From positions 186,001 through 250,000 of the forward strand of contig NZ_JAFEUP010000006.1 of assembly GCF_016901015.1 (NCBI RefSeq): 64,000 bases of DNA. The letters run 5' to 3'. This DNA is from Zestomonas insulae. GTDB taxonomy: Bacteria > Pseudomonadota > Gammaproteobacteria > Pseudomonadales > Pseudomonadaceae. Of this stretch, positions 16,824-25,426 are shown one piece after another. Under the pieces are notes generated by a model. It did no database searches and was not told where the DNA came from. It saw nothing but the letters and a program-made list of their open reading frames with translations. A program made the position numbers and the translations under genes. Numbering within the stretch: the stretch's first letter is position 1; each line of letters opens with the position of its first letter.

Positions 16824-17891
16824 ATGAGCACCCCCGTCTGCCGTTTGCTCGGCATCCAGCATCCGATCATCCAGGCGCCGATGGCCGGCGTGTCCACCCC
16901 GCAGCTGGCGGCGGCGGTGTCCAACGCCGGCGGGCTCGGCTCGCTGGGCATCGGCGCCAGTTCGGTGGCGCAGGTGCGCAGCCTGATCGCCGAGACCCGC
17001 GCGCTGACCGACCGGCCGTTCAACCTCAACCTGTTCTGCCACCGCCCGGCGCAGCCCGACGCGGCGCGTGAGGCGGCCTGGCTGGAGCACCTGCGCCCGC
17101 GGTTCGGCGAATTCGGCGCCACGCCACCGGCCAGCCTGCGCGAACCCTATCCGAGTTTCCTCGCCGATCCGGCGATGCTCGAACTGCTGCTCGCCGAGCG
17201 TCCGACGGTGGTCAGCTTCCACTTCGGCCTGCCGCCGGCGGCGACCCTGCGCGCCTTGCAGCAGGCCGGCTGCGTGCTGTTGGCCAGCGCCACCAACCTC
17301 GACGAGGCGCGACAGATCGAGCAGGCCGGGCTGGACGGGCTGATCGCCCAGGGCGTCGAGGCCGGCGGCCATCGCGGCCTGTTCGAGCCGGCGCAGGGCG
17401 ACGCGGGGATCGGCACCCTGGCGCTGACCCGGCTGTTCGCCGCGCAGATCCAGCTACCGCTGATCGCCGCCGGCGGCATCATGGACGGCGCCGGCATCGC
17501 CGCGGTGCAGGCGCTCGGCGCCGGCGCCGCGCAGCTCGGCACGGCCTTCGTGTTGTGCCCGGAATCCTCGGCCAACCCCGCCTACCGCGCCGCCCTGCAA
17601 AGCCCGCAGGCGCAGCACACCGCAATCACCGCGGCGATCTCCGGGCGCCCGGCGCGCGGCCTGGTCAACCGCATGTACCGCGAGGTCGCTGACGGCGCAC
17701 CGGCGCTGCCCGACTACCCGATCGCCTACGACGCCGGCAAGGCGCTGCACGCCGCCGCCAGCGCCCAAGGCAACCAGGACTTCGCCGCCTTCTGGGCCGG
17801 CCAGGGCGCGCCGCTGGCCCGCGCGCTGCCGGCGGCGCAGCTGGTCGAGGTGCTGGTCGAGGAGTGGCGGCAGAGCCAGGCAGGCCGCTGA
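16824..17891 (+). CDS. Nitronate monooxygenase (class I-like)
   Basis: 355 residues. FMN-dependent TIM-barrel of the nitronate monooxygenase (former 2-nitropropane dioxygenase) family, oxidising alkyl nitronates such as propionate-3-nitronate. Seen: HPIIQAPMAGVSTPQLAAAVSNAGGLGSLG at the start, FNLNLFCHRP, GVEAGGHRG (with the His often considered catalytic), and IAAGGIMDGAGIAAVQALGAGAAQLGTAF for flavin phosphate binding. AAGGAG precedes the ATG. Cotranscription with the preceding crotonase is plausible from spacing and strand. Confidence 0.85.
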   Translation: MSTPVCRLLGIQHPIIQAPMAGVSTPQLAAAVSNAGGLGSLGIGASSVAQVRSLIAETRALTDRPFNLNLFCHRPAQPDAAREAAWLEHLRPRFGEFGATPPASLREPYPSFLADPAMLELLLAERPTVVSFHFGLPPAATLRALQQAGCVLLASATNLDEARQIEQAGLDGLIAQGVEAGGHRGLFEPAQGDAGIGTLALTRLFAAQIQLPLIAAGGIMDGAGIAAVQALGAGAAQLGTAFVLCPESSANPAYRAALQSPQAQHTAITAAISGRPARGLVNRMYREVADGAPALPDYPIAYDAGKALHAAASAQGNQDFAAFWAGQGAPLARALPAAQLVEVLVEEWRQSQAGR

Positions 17892-17927
17892 GGCGCAGCC
17901 TTTTCTCTGAGCGGCGCGCGCTTGCCG

Positions 17928-17996
17928 TAGGAGCGAATTCATTCGCGATGCGGCCCCGCGGAGGGCAGCCCTGATCGCGGATAAATCCGCTCCTAC
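17928..17996. repeat. Dispersed palindromic (REP-like) repeat
   Basis: GTAGGAGCGAATTCATTCGC at the left and an imperfect mirror, TCGCGGATAAATCCGCTCC, at the right. Same family as the perfect copy at 25177-25238. Confidence 0.8.
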
Positions 17997-18124
17997 AGGT
18001 CGCCGGCAGAGGGCGAGGTCAGTCAAGCCGCAGTGGCCTGGTTTCCTATCCCATCTCTCTTTGGGCGAGTGGCAGACGTCCGGCTGGCGACGCCGGCATC
18101 AGCCACCGCGCGCCAGCGCCCCAA

Positions 18125-18391
18125 CTAATCCACGGCTTCGAGACCCGCCTTCCAGCGCCGATAGGCCTCGGGCAGGCAGCGCGCGCAGGGCCGGTAGCCG
18201 GCGGCGCGGGCGCTGGCGGCGTCGAGGAAGAACACCCGGTTGCGGCGCAGGTCGTGGCCCTTGGCGATCAGGCGCAGCGCCACCGGGCAGTCCAGGCGGC
18301 CGTAGATGCGGCTGCGCCGATGGCCGCCGAGCGTGCCCGGCTGCTCGCTGCAGTAGGGCCGGCCGTCGGCACCGAGCAGCGTCCAGCTCAC
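18125..18391 (-). CDS. Small Ada-type metal-binding domain protein
   Basis: An 88-residue protein, a free-standing version of the Ada N-terminal zinc domain. It carries the Ada hallmark AAGYRPCARC (C69, C72) plus C14 and C35, with the GTLGGHRRSRIYGRLDC stretch common in these small homologues. The start is a GTG that overlaps the ada stop codon (GTGA), so translation is likely coupled to ada. Proteins of this kind are usually hypothetical. Its pairing with an Ada that has lost most of its own zinc cysteines is notable. Confidence 0.8.
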   Translation of the reverse strand: MSWTLLGADGRPYCSEQPGTLGGHRRSRIYGRLDCPVALRLIAKGHDLRRNRVFFLDAASARAAGYRPCARCLPEAYRRWKAGLEAVD

Positions 18392-19452
18392 GGCTGCGCT
18401 TCGCGCTCGAGCAGCGCCTGCTTGCGCGCCACGCCCCAGCGGTAGCCGGACAGCGCGCCGTCGCTGCGCACCACGCGGTGGCAGGGAATCGCCACCGCCA
18501 GGCTGTTCGCCGCGCAGGCCTGGGCCACCGCGCGCACCGCAGTGGGTTGGCCGATGCGCGTGGCGATCTCCGCGTAACTCGCCGTGTTGCCCGGCGGAAT
18601 GTCGCGCAACGCCTGCCAGACGCGCTGCTGGAACGCCGTGCCTCGCACGTCGAGCGGCAGGTCGAGGCCCAGCGCCGGCGCTTCGATCAGGCCGACCACC
18701 TGCGCCACCAGCTGCTCGAAGGCCGGTTCGCCGCCGAGCAGGTTGGCGCGCGGGAACTGGTCCTGCAGGTCGTGGAGCAGCTGCTCCGGGTCGTCGCCGA
18801 GGAGGATCGCGCAGACCCCGCGCGCGCTCTGCGCGACGAGAATGGCGCCGAGCGAACACTGGCCGAGGGCGAAGCGGATGTCGGTGTCGACGCCGCCGGC
18901 GCGGTAGCTGGTCGGCTTCATGCCCAGCAACTGGTCGGCGGCCTCGTAGAAGCGGCTGTTGGAATTGAAGCCGGCGTCGTACAGCGCCTCGGTGACGCTG
19001 CTGGCCCGGCCGAGGCGCGCGCGCACCTGGCGGCCGCGATGGGCTACGGCGTAGCCCTTGGGCGTTAGTCCGGTAATCGCCTTGAACACCCGGTGGAAGT
19101 GGTGCGCGCTGAGCCCGACGGCGGCGGCCAGGGCCTGCAGGTTGGGCGGCGTGGCAGCGCTTTCGATCTGCCGGCAGGCCTCGGCGACCAGTGCCGCGTG
19201 TTGCGCGGCGAGCTGGCCGAGGTCGGCGCCGGCGCGCTTGCTCGGCCGGTAGCCGGCCGCTTCGGCCTCGGCGGCGCTGGCGAAGAACTCGACGTTCTCC
19301 GGGCGCGGGCGGCGCGACGGGCTGCTCGGCCGGCAGTACACCCCGGTGGTCTTCACCGCATAGACGAACTGCGCGTCGGCCGCCGGGTCGCGGCGCAGCA
19401 CCGCGGCCCAGCGCGGGTCGCGTTCGGTGGCAGTGGCGGTGGCTGGTTTCAT
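18388..19452 (-). CDS. ada: Bifunctional Ada-like regulator / O6-alkylguanine-DNA alkyltransferase
   Basis: 354 residues. Domain 1 (~1-80) is the Ada phosphotriester-repair domain. Domain 2 (~85-180) is an AraC-type helix-turn-helix (LSAHHFHRVFKAITGLTPKGYA). Domain 3 (~190-354) is the alkyltransferase, with the active site IPCHRVVRSDGALSGYRWG intact. The zinc site of domain 1 is degenerate: only C40 remains in VYCRPSSPSRR, and the expected RPCKRC reads RPSKRA. Repair of O6-alkylguanine should work, but methylphosphotriester sensing is doubtful. I prefer the ATG with AGGGTG eight bases upstream to the GTG three codons earlier. Confidence 0.9.
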   Translation of the reverse strand: MKPATATATERDPRWAAVLRRDPAADAQFVYAVKTTGVYCRPSSPSRRPRPENVEFFASAAEAEAAGYRPSKRAGADLGQLAAQHAALVAEACRQIESAATPPNLQALAAAVGLSAHHFHRVFKAITGLTPKGYAVAHRGRQVRARLGRASSVTEALYDAGFNSNSRFYEAADQLLGMKPTSYRAGGVDTDIRFALGQCSLGAILVAQSARGVCAILLGDDPEQLLHDLQDQFPRANLLGGEPAFEQLVAQVVGLIEAPALGLDLPLDVRGTAFQQRVWQALRDIPPGNTASYAEIATRIGQPTAVRAVAQACAANSLAVAIPCHRVVRSDGALSGYRWGVARKQALLEREAQP

Positions 19453-19549
19453 GCGGATCACCCTGGCGATGGTTCAGGTTGCCGCAAGGTTAGGGCGCTG
19501 GCCAGCCCGGCGCACTCCGAGTCTTGCGCTCAAACTCGCTGGGCGGCGC

Positions 19550-20455
19550 TTACTCCATGTCGCTGCGGCTGAACTCGTCGGCGAGGAAGTCGATCAGCGC
19601 GCGCACCGAGGGCAGCAGGCCGCGGCGCGAGGGGAACACCGCATGGACCAGCCCGGTGCGCGGTCGCCAGTCCGGCACCAGGTCGAGTAGTTGCCCGCTG
19701 CGCAGGTCGTCGCGCACCACCACGCTGGGCAGATGCACCACGCCGACCCCGGCCACCGCCGCCTGGCGCAGCGCCATCAGGTCGTCGGTGACCAGTCGCG
19801 GCCGGTAGCGCACCGCGGCGTGCGCGCCGTCCGGGCCGTCGAGTTGCCAGGCGTAATCGCGCAGTGGCGAACCCCAGTGCAGGGTGGGCAGCGCGGCGAG
19901 GTCGGTGGGCCGGCGCGGCGCCGGCAGCGCGGCGACCAGCGCGGGCGCCCCGACCAGGCACTGGGTGCTGTTGGCCAGCACCTTCATCACCAGGTCGCTG
20001 CTCTCCAGCGGCGGAAAGCGCACGCGCAGGGCGATGTCGATGCCTTCCTGGATCAGGTCGACGTGGCGGTTGGTGCTCTCCACCTGCAGCTCGACCAGCG
20101 GACACTCGACCATGAAGCGCGCCAGCATCGGCCCGACCCAGAAGTGCAGCAGCGAAGTCGGGCAACTCAGGCGCACCACGCCCTGCGGTTCGGCGCGCTG
20201 CCGCTCGATCAGCTCGGCGGCGCTTTCCGCCTCGACCAGCATGGCCAGGCAATGGCGGTAGTAGGCCTGGCCGATCTCGGTGACCGAGAAGTGCCGCGTC
20301 GAGCGCTGCAGCAGGCGCACGCCGAGGCGTTCCTCGAGCTGGGCGATGCGCCGGCTGAGCTTGGACTTGGGCATGTCCAGGGCGCGCCCGGCCGGCGCGA
20401 AGCCGCCGTGCTCGACCACCCGGGCGAAGTAGTAGAGGTCGTTGAGGTCGTCCAC
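19550..20455 (-). CDS. LysR-family transcriptional regulator
   Basis: 301 residues, starting at a GTG (V/M-DDLNDLYYFARVV) with GGAG seven bases upstream. The N-terminal winged helix has FAPAGRALDMPKSKLSRRIAQLEERLGVRLLQRSTRHFSVTEIG. The effector domain runs from ~90 to the end. It is divergent from the pirin gene with a 99-bp gap. LysR regulators next to pirin genes usually control them, so that gene is the likely target. The inducer is unknown. Confidence 0.9.
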   Translation of the reverse strand: MDDLNDLYYFARVVEHGGFAPAGRALDMPKSKLSRRIAQLEERLGVRLLQRSTRHFSVTEIGQAYYRHCLAMLVEAESAAELIERQRAEPQGVVRLSCPTSLLHFWVGPMLARFMVECPLVELQVESTNRHVDLIQEGIDIALRVRFPPLESSDLVMKVLANSTQCLVGAPALVAALPAPRRPTDLAALPTLHWGSPLRDYAWQLDGPDGAHAAVRYRPRLVTDDLMALRQAAVAGVGVVHLPSVVVRDDLRSGQLLDLVPDWRPRTGLVHAVFPSRRGLLPSVRALIDFLADEFSRSDME

Positions 20456-20554
20456 CAGTGTTCTCCAAATAGAACTCTGATGGCAATTTATCCCATCTAC
20501 CGGGCTGATCGTTGCACTTCTATCGTGTGCTTCATCCACTTGCGGAGGCACACC
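20456..20554. promoter_or_regulatory. Divergent promoter, LysR regulator / pirin
   Basis: 99 bp between divergent starts. It contains AT-rich TTTATCCCATC and CAAATAGAACTCTGATGGCAATTTA, where a LysR T-N11-A site is expected. I did not find a clear unique palindrome. Confidence 0.5.
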
Positions 20555-21421
20555 ATGAAACACATCCAGGCCATCTACAGCAGCCCGCGCCCGCACTGGG
20601 TCGGCGACGGCTTCCCGGTGCGCACGCTGTTTTCCTACGACCAGCTCGGTCAGCACATCAGCCCGTTCCTGCTGCTCGACTACGCCGGCCCGGCGCAATT
20701 CGCCCCGGCGGCCACCCCGCGCGGCGTCGGCCAGCACCCGCACCGCGGCTTCGAGACGGTGACCATCGTCTACCAGGGCGAGCTGGAGCACCGCGACTCG
20801 ACCGGCAGCGGCGGCACCATCGGCCCCGGCGACGTGCAATGGATGACCGCGGCGTCCGGCATCCTCCACGAGGAGTTCCATTCCGAGGCCTTCACCCGGC
20901 GTGGCGGCACCCTGGAAATGGTCCAGCTGTGGGTCAACCTGCCGGCCCGCGACAAGCTTGCCGCGCCCGGCTACCAGACGCTGCTCAACGCCGACATCCC
21001 TAACCTCGAATTGCCCGAGGCGGCCGGCAGCCTGCGCCTGATCGCCGGCAGCTACGCCGGCCAACACGGCCCGGCGCAGACCTTCACGCCGATGGACGTC
21101 TGGGACCTGCGTCTGCAGCAGGGCAAGCGCGTCAGCCTGCCGCTGCACGAGGGTTGGAGCACCGCGCTGGTGGTCCTGCGCGGCACCCTGCAGATCAATG
21201 GCGGCGAACTGGCCCGCGAAGGCCATCTGGTGCTGTTTGAACGCGCCGGTAGCGAGCTGCTGCTGGAGGCCAACAACGACACCAGCCTGTTGCTGCTCAG
21301 CGGCGCGCCGCTCGACGAACCGGTGGTCGGCTACGGGCCGTTCGTGATGAACAGCCAGGCGGAGATCAGCCAGGCGATCGCCGATTTTCAGTCCGGCGCA
21401 TTCGGCGCGATGCCTGGTTGA
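20555..21421 (+). CDS. Pirin family protein
   Basis: A 288-residue bicupin. The N-terminal cupin keeps all four metal ligands: H61 and H63 (QHPHRGFETV), H105 and E107 (ILHEEFHSE), matching the His-His-His-Glu set of human pirin and E. coli YhhW. The second cupin (~195-280) is present without ligands. Bacterial pirins include quercetinases and redox or metabolic modulators. A GGAGG lies upstream of the ATG. Likely regulated by the divergent LysR gene. Confidence 0.93.
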   Translation: MKHIQAIYSSPRPHWVGDGFPVRTLFSYDQLGQHISPFLLLDYAGPAQFAPAATPRGVGQHPHRGFETVTIVYQGELEHRDSTGSGGTIGPGDVQWMTAASGILHEEFHSEAFTRRGGTLEMVQLWVNLPARDKLAAPGYQTLLNADIPNLELPEAAGSLRLIAGSYAGQHGPAQTFTPMDVWDLRLQQGKRVSLPLHEGWSTALVVLRGTLQINGGELAREGHLVLFERAGSELLLEANNDTSLLLLSGAPLDEPVVGYGPFVMNSQAEISQAIADFQSGAFGAMPG

Positions 21422-21625
21422 GCGTCATCTTCCGGACCCGGCAGCCGCCTAGTCTGGGCTATCGCCGGCGCAAGGAAGCGCCGCTACGACCTGTTGCACG
21501 ACAGCTACGCTAAGGCGCAGCAGGTCAGCAAGGAGCACCCGCGGCCCGCCTTGCTGCAGTCATCACCCTCTCGCCGCGCACCGTTGTGGTGGCGTGGCGT
21601 CCAGCCCTAGTAAGGAGATCCACCC

Positions 21626-22249
21626 ATGGCAATTCCCTACAAGCGTCTCGACAAGAACGATGCGGCCGTCCTGCTGGTCGACCATCAGACCGGGCTGCTG
21701 TCGCTGGTGCGCGACATCGATCCGGACAAGTTCAAGAACAACGTGCTGGCGCTCGCCGACATGGCCGAGTACTTCAAACTGCCGACCATCCTCACCACCA
21801 GCTTCGAGAGCGGTCCCAACGGTCCGCTGGTCCCCGAGCTCAAGGCCCAGTTCCCCAACGCGCCGTACATCGCCCGGCCCGGCAACATCAACGCCTGGGA
21901 CAACGAGGACTTCGTCAAGGCGGTCAAGGCCACCGGCAAGAAGCAGCTGATCATCGCCGGGGTGGTCACCGAGGTGTGCGTGGCGTTTCCGGCGCTGTCG
22001 GCGATCGAGGAAGGTTTCGACGTGTTCGTCATCACCGACGCCTCGGGGACCTTCAACGAGATGACCCGCAACGCTGCCTGGGAGCGCATGACCGCCGCCG
22101 GCGTGCAGCTGATGACCTGGTTCGGCGCCGCCTGCGAGCTGCACCGCGACTGGCGCAACGACGTCGAGGGGCTGGCCACGCTGTTCTCCAACCACATCCC
22201 TGACTATCGCAACCTGATCAACGCCTACAACACCCTCACCGCCAAGTAA
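21626..22249 (+). CDS. YcaC-like isochorismatase-family hydrolase
   Basis: A 207-residue cysteine hydrolase. The catalytic Asp is D19 (VLLVDHQTG) and the nucleophile C118 (GVVTEVCVAFPALSAIEEG), matching the YcaC numbering. YcaC proteins form large ring oligomers and have no settled substrate. AAGGAG lies eight bases before the ATG. It stands alone and is closed by a long perfect terminator. Confidence 0.88.
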   Translation: MAIPYKRLDKNDAAVLLVDHQTGLLSLVRDIDPDKFKNNVLALADMAEYFKLPTILTTSFESGPNGPLVPELKAQFPNAPYIARPGNINAWDNEDFVKAVKATGKKQLIIAGVVTEVCVAFPALSAIEEGFDVFVITDASGTFNEMTRNAAWERMTAAGVQLMTWFGAACELHRDWRNDVEGLATLFSNHIPDYRNLINAYNTLTAK

Positions 22250-22260
22250 CGCGGATAGCC

Positions 22261-22303
22261 GAAGGCCGGCCCGGATCGCTCCGGGCCGGCCTTCATTGCT
22301 TTT
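22261..22303 (+). terminator. Intrinsic terminator (YcaC-like gene)
   Basis: A 15-bp perfect stem, GAAGGCCGGCCCGGA / TCCGGGCCGGCCTTC, with a TCGC loop, followed by ATTGCTTTT. Confidence 0.88.
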
Positions 22304-22413
22304 GGGCTGTTTCCCTTGCAGCGCCGCTTTCCTGACCGTCTTCGCGCTCACCCACCTACCGGAACAAGGCGACACGCACCGGCCACCGGCCGTACGGAAG
22401 GCGCACCTGCGGC

Positions 22414-23247
22414 TTAAACCGGCACGTCGCCGAGGATGGTCGCGCGGTGCATAACCCGCCGCGCCGGCCGGTAGTCGTCGACCGCGTAGTGCTGGGTGAT
22501 GCGGTTGTCCCAGAACGCCACGTCGTTGGCCTGCCAGCGCCAGCGGATGGTGAATTCCGGGCGCGTCGCGTGGGCGAACAGGAAGCGCAGCAGCGCGTCG
22601 CTTTCCGCCGGCGCCAGCTCGTTGATCCGCGCGGTGAAGCCTTCGTTGACGAACAGTCCCTTGCGCCCGCTGACCGGGTGGGTGCGCACCACCGGGTGCG
22701 ACAGCGGCGGATGCTGGCGCTGCACCTGGTGGTAGCGCTCCAGCGCATCGGCGCTGGTGCCGAAACGCTCCAGCGGGAACGAACGGGTGAAGTCGTGGGT
22801 GGCGGTGAGGCCGTCGAGCAGCTGTTGCAGCGGCGCCGACAGCGCCTCATAGGCGGCACTGCTGCTCGCCCACAGGGTGTCGCCGCCGAACGCCGGCAAC
22901 TGCTTGGCGGCCAGCACCGCGCCGAGCGCCGGGGTCGGCAGGAAGGTCACATCGGTGTGCCAGATGGCGTTGTCGGCGACGTCGGTGATCGCCGTGTCGA
23001 GCACCAGTACCTCGGGCTGCTCGGGCACGTTGGGGTAGATCGGATGGATGTGCAGGTCGCCGAAGCGCGCGGCGAAACGCGCCTGCTGCTGCGGGGTCAG
23101 CGGCTGGTCACGGAAGAACAGCACCTGGTGATCGAGCAGCGCCTGGGCGATGGCTTGCTGGGTGCTGTCGCTGAGCGCGTCACGCAGTTCGACGCCGCTG
23201 ACGACGGCACCGAGGGCGGGGCTGAGGGGAGTGATGTGCAGGGGCAT
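22414..23247 (-). CDS. tauD: Taurine dioxygenase TauD
   Basis: 277 residues. Fe(II)/2-oxoglutarate dioxygenase that hydroxylates taurine next to the sulfonate, releasing sulfite and aminoacetaldehyde for sulfur supply. Iron ligands: H97-x-D99 (IWHTDVTF) and a distal His near 253 (ITQHYAVDDYRPARRVMHRATI). The start is the ATG of MPLHITPLSPALGA, as in other TauD proteins. Last gene of the tau operon, separated from tauC by ~200 bp filled with a G/C-rich repeat, so it may be partly uncoupled. Confidence 0.93.
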   Translation of the reverse strand: MPLHITPLSPALGAVVSGVELRDALSDSTQQAIAQALLDHQVLFFRDQPLTPQQQARFAARFGDLHIHPIYPNVPEQPEVLVLDTAITDVADNAIWHTDVTFLPTPALGAVLAAKQLPAFGGDTLWASSSAAYEALSAPLQQLLDGLTATHDFTRSFPLERFGTSADALERYHQVQRQHPPLSHPVVRTHPVSGRKGLFVNEGFTARINELAPAESDALLRFLFAHATRPEFTIRWRWQANDVAFWDNRITQHYAVDDYRPARRVMHRATILGDVPV

Positions 23248-23280
23248 GGCTTGTCTCGTCGTCTGCGGTGGTGGGGAGGG

Positions 23281-23425
23281 TCCGGCCCTCACCCCAGCCC
23301 TCTCCCAGCGGGAGAGGGGGTTGTTCGGTGTGCCTGGGAAGCGCTGAGTTGACCGGCGACCTCGCTCATTCCCCTCTCCTCTCGGGAGAGGGTTAGGGCG
23401 GCCCGCGTAGGGTGAGGGGCGGCGT
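23281..23425. repeat. Dispersed CTCTCCC/GGGAGAG repeat pair
   Basis: Two copies in opposite sense, one with CCCTCACCCCAGCCCTCTCC and one ending GGCGGCCCGCGTAGGGTGAG. Similar blocks occur at 39325-39362 and 61900-62045. Confidence 0.75.
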
Positions 23426-23446
23426 ATCGTTCAGTTCATTCCTCGC

Positions 23447-24274
23447 TCAATGCGCCTGGCCATACCAGGGCACCAGCTTGCGCTGCAGCGCACGCAGGCC
23501 CAGTTCGAGGGCGAAGGCGATCAGGGCGATGATCAGGATGCCGGCGATCACCACGTCGGTGACCAGGAACTGCGCCGCCGACTGGACCATGAAACCGAGA
23601 CCGCGCTGGGCGGCGATCAGTTCGGCGGCGACCAGCGTCGACCAGCCGACGCCGAGGCCGATGCGTAGCCCTGTGAGGATCTCCGGCAGCGCGCTGGGCA
23701 GGATCACGTGGCGCACCAGCTGCGCCGGCGTGGCGCCGAGCGACTGGGCGGCGCGCAGCTTGGTCGGGTCGACGCTGCGCACCCCGGTGGCGGTGGCGAT
23801 GGCCAGCGGGGCGAAGATCGCCAGGTAGATCAGCAACACCTTGGACAGCTCGCCGATGCCGCACCAGATGACGATAAGCGGCAGGTAGGCGAGCGGCGGG
23901 ATCGGCCGGTAGAACTCGATCAGCGGGTCGAAGATGCCGCGCACCACGCGGTTGCGGCCGATGGCGATGCCCAGCGGAATCGCCGTGAACACTGCGGCGA
24001 GCAGCGCCAGGCCGATGCGCCCGAGGCTGGCGCCGAGGTGCTGGGCCAGGCTGGCGTCCATGTAGCCCTCGCCGAGCAGGCGCCAGGCGCGGCCCAGCAC
24101 CGCCTGCGGGCTGGGCAGGAACAGCGGTTCGATCAGCCCGGCGCTCGTCACCGCCCACCAGAGCATCAACAGGCTGGTCAGGGTGAGGCCGCCGAGGGCG
24201 ACCAGGCTGAGTTCGCGACGCGCCTTGCGCGGTGCTTCCGCCGGTTTGGCCAGCGGCAGGTCGAGGGTGCTCAT
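23447..24274 (-). CDS. tauC: Taurine ABC transporter permease TauC
   Basis: 275 residues with about six membrane helices. The EAA-type loop EFYRPIPPLAYLPLIVIWCGIGE and the BPD_transp segment AAQSLGATPAQLVRHVILPSALPEILTGLR place it as the SsuC/TauC permease. Its ATG overlaps the tauB stop (ATGA). It forms the membrane pore for taurine import with TauB and TauA. The Pro/Lys-rich cytoplasmic N-terminus (~20 residues) is family-typical. Confidence 0.93.
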   Translation of the reverse strand: MSTLDLPLAKPAEAPRKARRELSLVALGGLTLTSLLMLWWAVTSAGLIEPLFLPSPQAVLGRAWRLLGEGYMDASLAQHLGASLGRIGLALLAAVFTAIPLGIAIGRNRVVRGIFDPLIEFYRPIPPLAYLPLIVIWCGIGELSKVLLIYLAIFAPLAIATATGVRSVDPTKLRAAQSLGATPAQLVRHVILPSALPEILTGLRIGLGVGWSTLVAAELIAAQRGLGFMVQSAAQFLVTDVVIAGILIIALIAFALELGLRALQRKLVPWYGQAH

Positions 24275-25053
24275 GCGTGCCTCCGTTGGCGTTCGGCGAA
24301 CACCTGGGCGAGTACGTGCTCGCGGGTTTCGATGAAGCGCGGGTCGGACTTGATCGCCCGCGCGCTCTCGCCGGCGGCGTAGCGGCGGCCGAAGTCGAGA
24401 CGCAGGCGCTCGGCGATGCGTCCCGGATTGGGGGCGAGGAGGATCAGTTCGGTGGCGAGGAACACCGCTTCCTCGATGTCGTGGGTGATCAGCAGCACCG
24501 GCTTGCGCGCTCGCTGCCAGACCTGCAGGAGCAGCTCCTGCATCTGCTCGCGGGTGAAGGCGTCGAGCGCGCCGAACGGCTCGTCCATCAGCAGCACGCG
24601 CGGGTCGGCGGCCAGCGCGCGGGCCAGGCCGACGCGCTGTTTCTGCCCGCCGGAGAGTTCCCAGATGCGCCGCTTGTCGAAGCCGGCCAGGTCGACCAGG
24701 GCGAGCAGCTCGCGGGCCTTGGCCTCGCGCAGCGGACGCGGCACGCCGGCTAGCTCGAGGCCGAAGGCGACGTTGCCGAGCACGTCCTGCCAGGGCAGCA
24801 GGGCGTCGTCCTGGAACACCACGCCGCGCTCGGCGCTGGGGCCTTCGACCGCCACGCCGTCGAGGCGGATGCTGCCGGCGCTGGGCGCGACGAAGCCGGC
24901 GATCAGGTTGAGCAGGGTGGTCTTGCCGCTGCCGGATGGGCCGAGGGCGACCAGCAGTTGCTCGGCGCCGAGGCTGAGGGAGATGTCGCGCAGTACCGGC
25001 TCGGCCGTGCCGGGGTACTGTGCGCTGATGCGCTCCAGTTCGAGTAAGGCCAT
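24271..25053 (-). CDS. tauB: Taurine ABC transporter ATP-binding protein TauB
   Basis: 260 residues. Walker A GPSGSGKTT, Q-loop VVFQDDALLPW, signature LSGGQKQR, Walker B RVLLMDEPFGALD and switch ITHDIEEA are all intact. It belongs to the NitT/TauT group. I start at MALLELERISAQYPG; the upstream open frame is non-homologous and overlaps a repeat. It powers taurine uptake with TauC. Confidence 0.94.
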   Translation of the reverse strand: MALLELERISAQYPGTAEPVLRDISLSLGAEQLLVALGPSGSGKTTLLNLIAGFVAPSAGSIRLDGVAVEGPSAERGVVFQDDALLPWQDVLGNVAFGLELAGVPRPLREAKARELLALVDLAGFDKRRIWELSGGQKQRVGLARALAADPRVLLMDEPFGALDAFTREQMQELLLQVWQRARKPVLLITHDIEEAVFLATELILLAPNPGRIAERLRLDFGRRYAAGESARAIKSDPRFIETREHVLAQVFAERQRRHA

Positions 25054-25088
25054 GGTGGTCTCGGTGTGGGGGGGGACGGTTGTAGTCC

Positions 25089-25167
25089 GTAGGATGGGTT
25101 GAGCGCAGCGATACCCATCGGCTTGGGTTCGATGGGTATCGCCGCTGCGCTTCTCCACCCATCCTAC
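25089..25167. repeat. Long palindromic dispersed repeat
   Basis: GTAGGATGGGTTGAGCGCAG plus CGATACCCATCG pairs with CGATGGGTATCG and CTCCACCCATCCTAC. Related copies lie at 1-22 and 55183-55255. Confidence 0.85.
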
Positions 25168-25176
25168 GAACGGCTA

Positions 25177-25238
25177 TGTAGGAGCGAATTCATTCGCGAT
25201 CGGTGGTGGCGTGGATCGCGAATGAATTCGCTCCTACA
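25177..25238. repeat. Perfect 25-bp inverted repeat (REP-like)
   Basis: Left arm begins TGTAGGAGCGAATTCATTCG, right arm ends CGAATTCGCTCC-type mirror, with a 12-nt spacer (25202-25213). Same family as 17928-17996 and the half copy near 55364. Confidence 0.9.
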
Positions 25239-25426
25239 AGAAAGGGTGAGGAAGGCGGAGCGTCCCTGCTCCGTTATCCACCGCGTCCCTGGGGACGAGG
25301 GCCCGATGCTCGGATGTGGCGGACTGAACTGGCTTCCCGCCTGCGCGGCGGCCCGCGCAGGGGAACGACGGAGCCTCCTGTCCCCGTCATCCCCGCGCAG
25401 GCGGGGATCCAATCGATCGCGCCGCG

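Larger units (their letters stand above)
25054..25426. other. Repeat-filled gap between tauA and tauB
   Basis: 373 bp with no gene. It holds in order a GTAGGATGGGTTGAGCGCAG palindrome (25089-25167), a perfect 25-bp inverted repeat (25177-25238), and a CGTCATCCCCGCGCAGGCGG hairpin (~25385-25410). All three families recur elsewhere in the window. Confidence 0.85.

Noticed and set aside
19691..20554. Long plus-strand open frame running into the pirin gene
   Set aside because: The first part is antisense to the LysR gene and has no domain. The pirin gene has its own ATG and ribosome site at 20555.
21470..21600. Open stretch upstream of the YcaC-like gene reading RRYDLLHDSYAKAQQVSKEHPR
   Set aside because: No start codon with a ribosome site and no continuation into a domain. 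It could be a gene remnant but cannot be supported.
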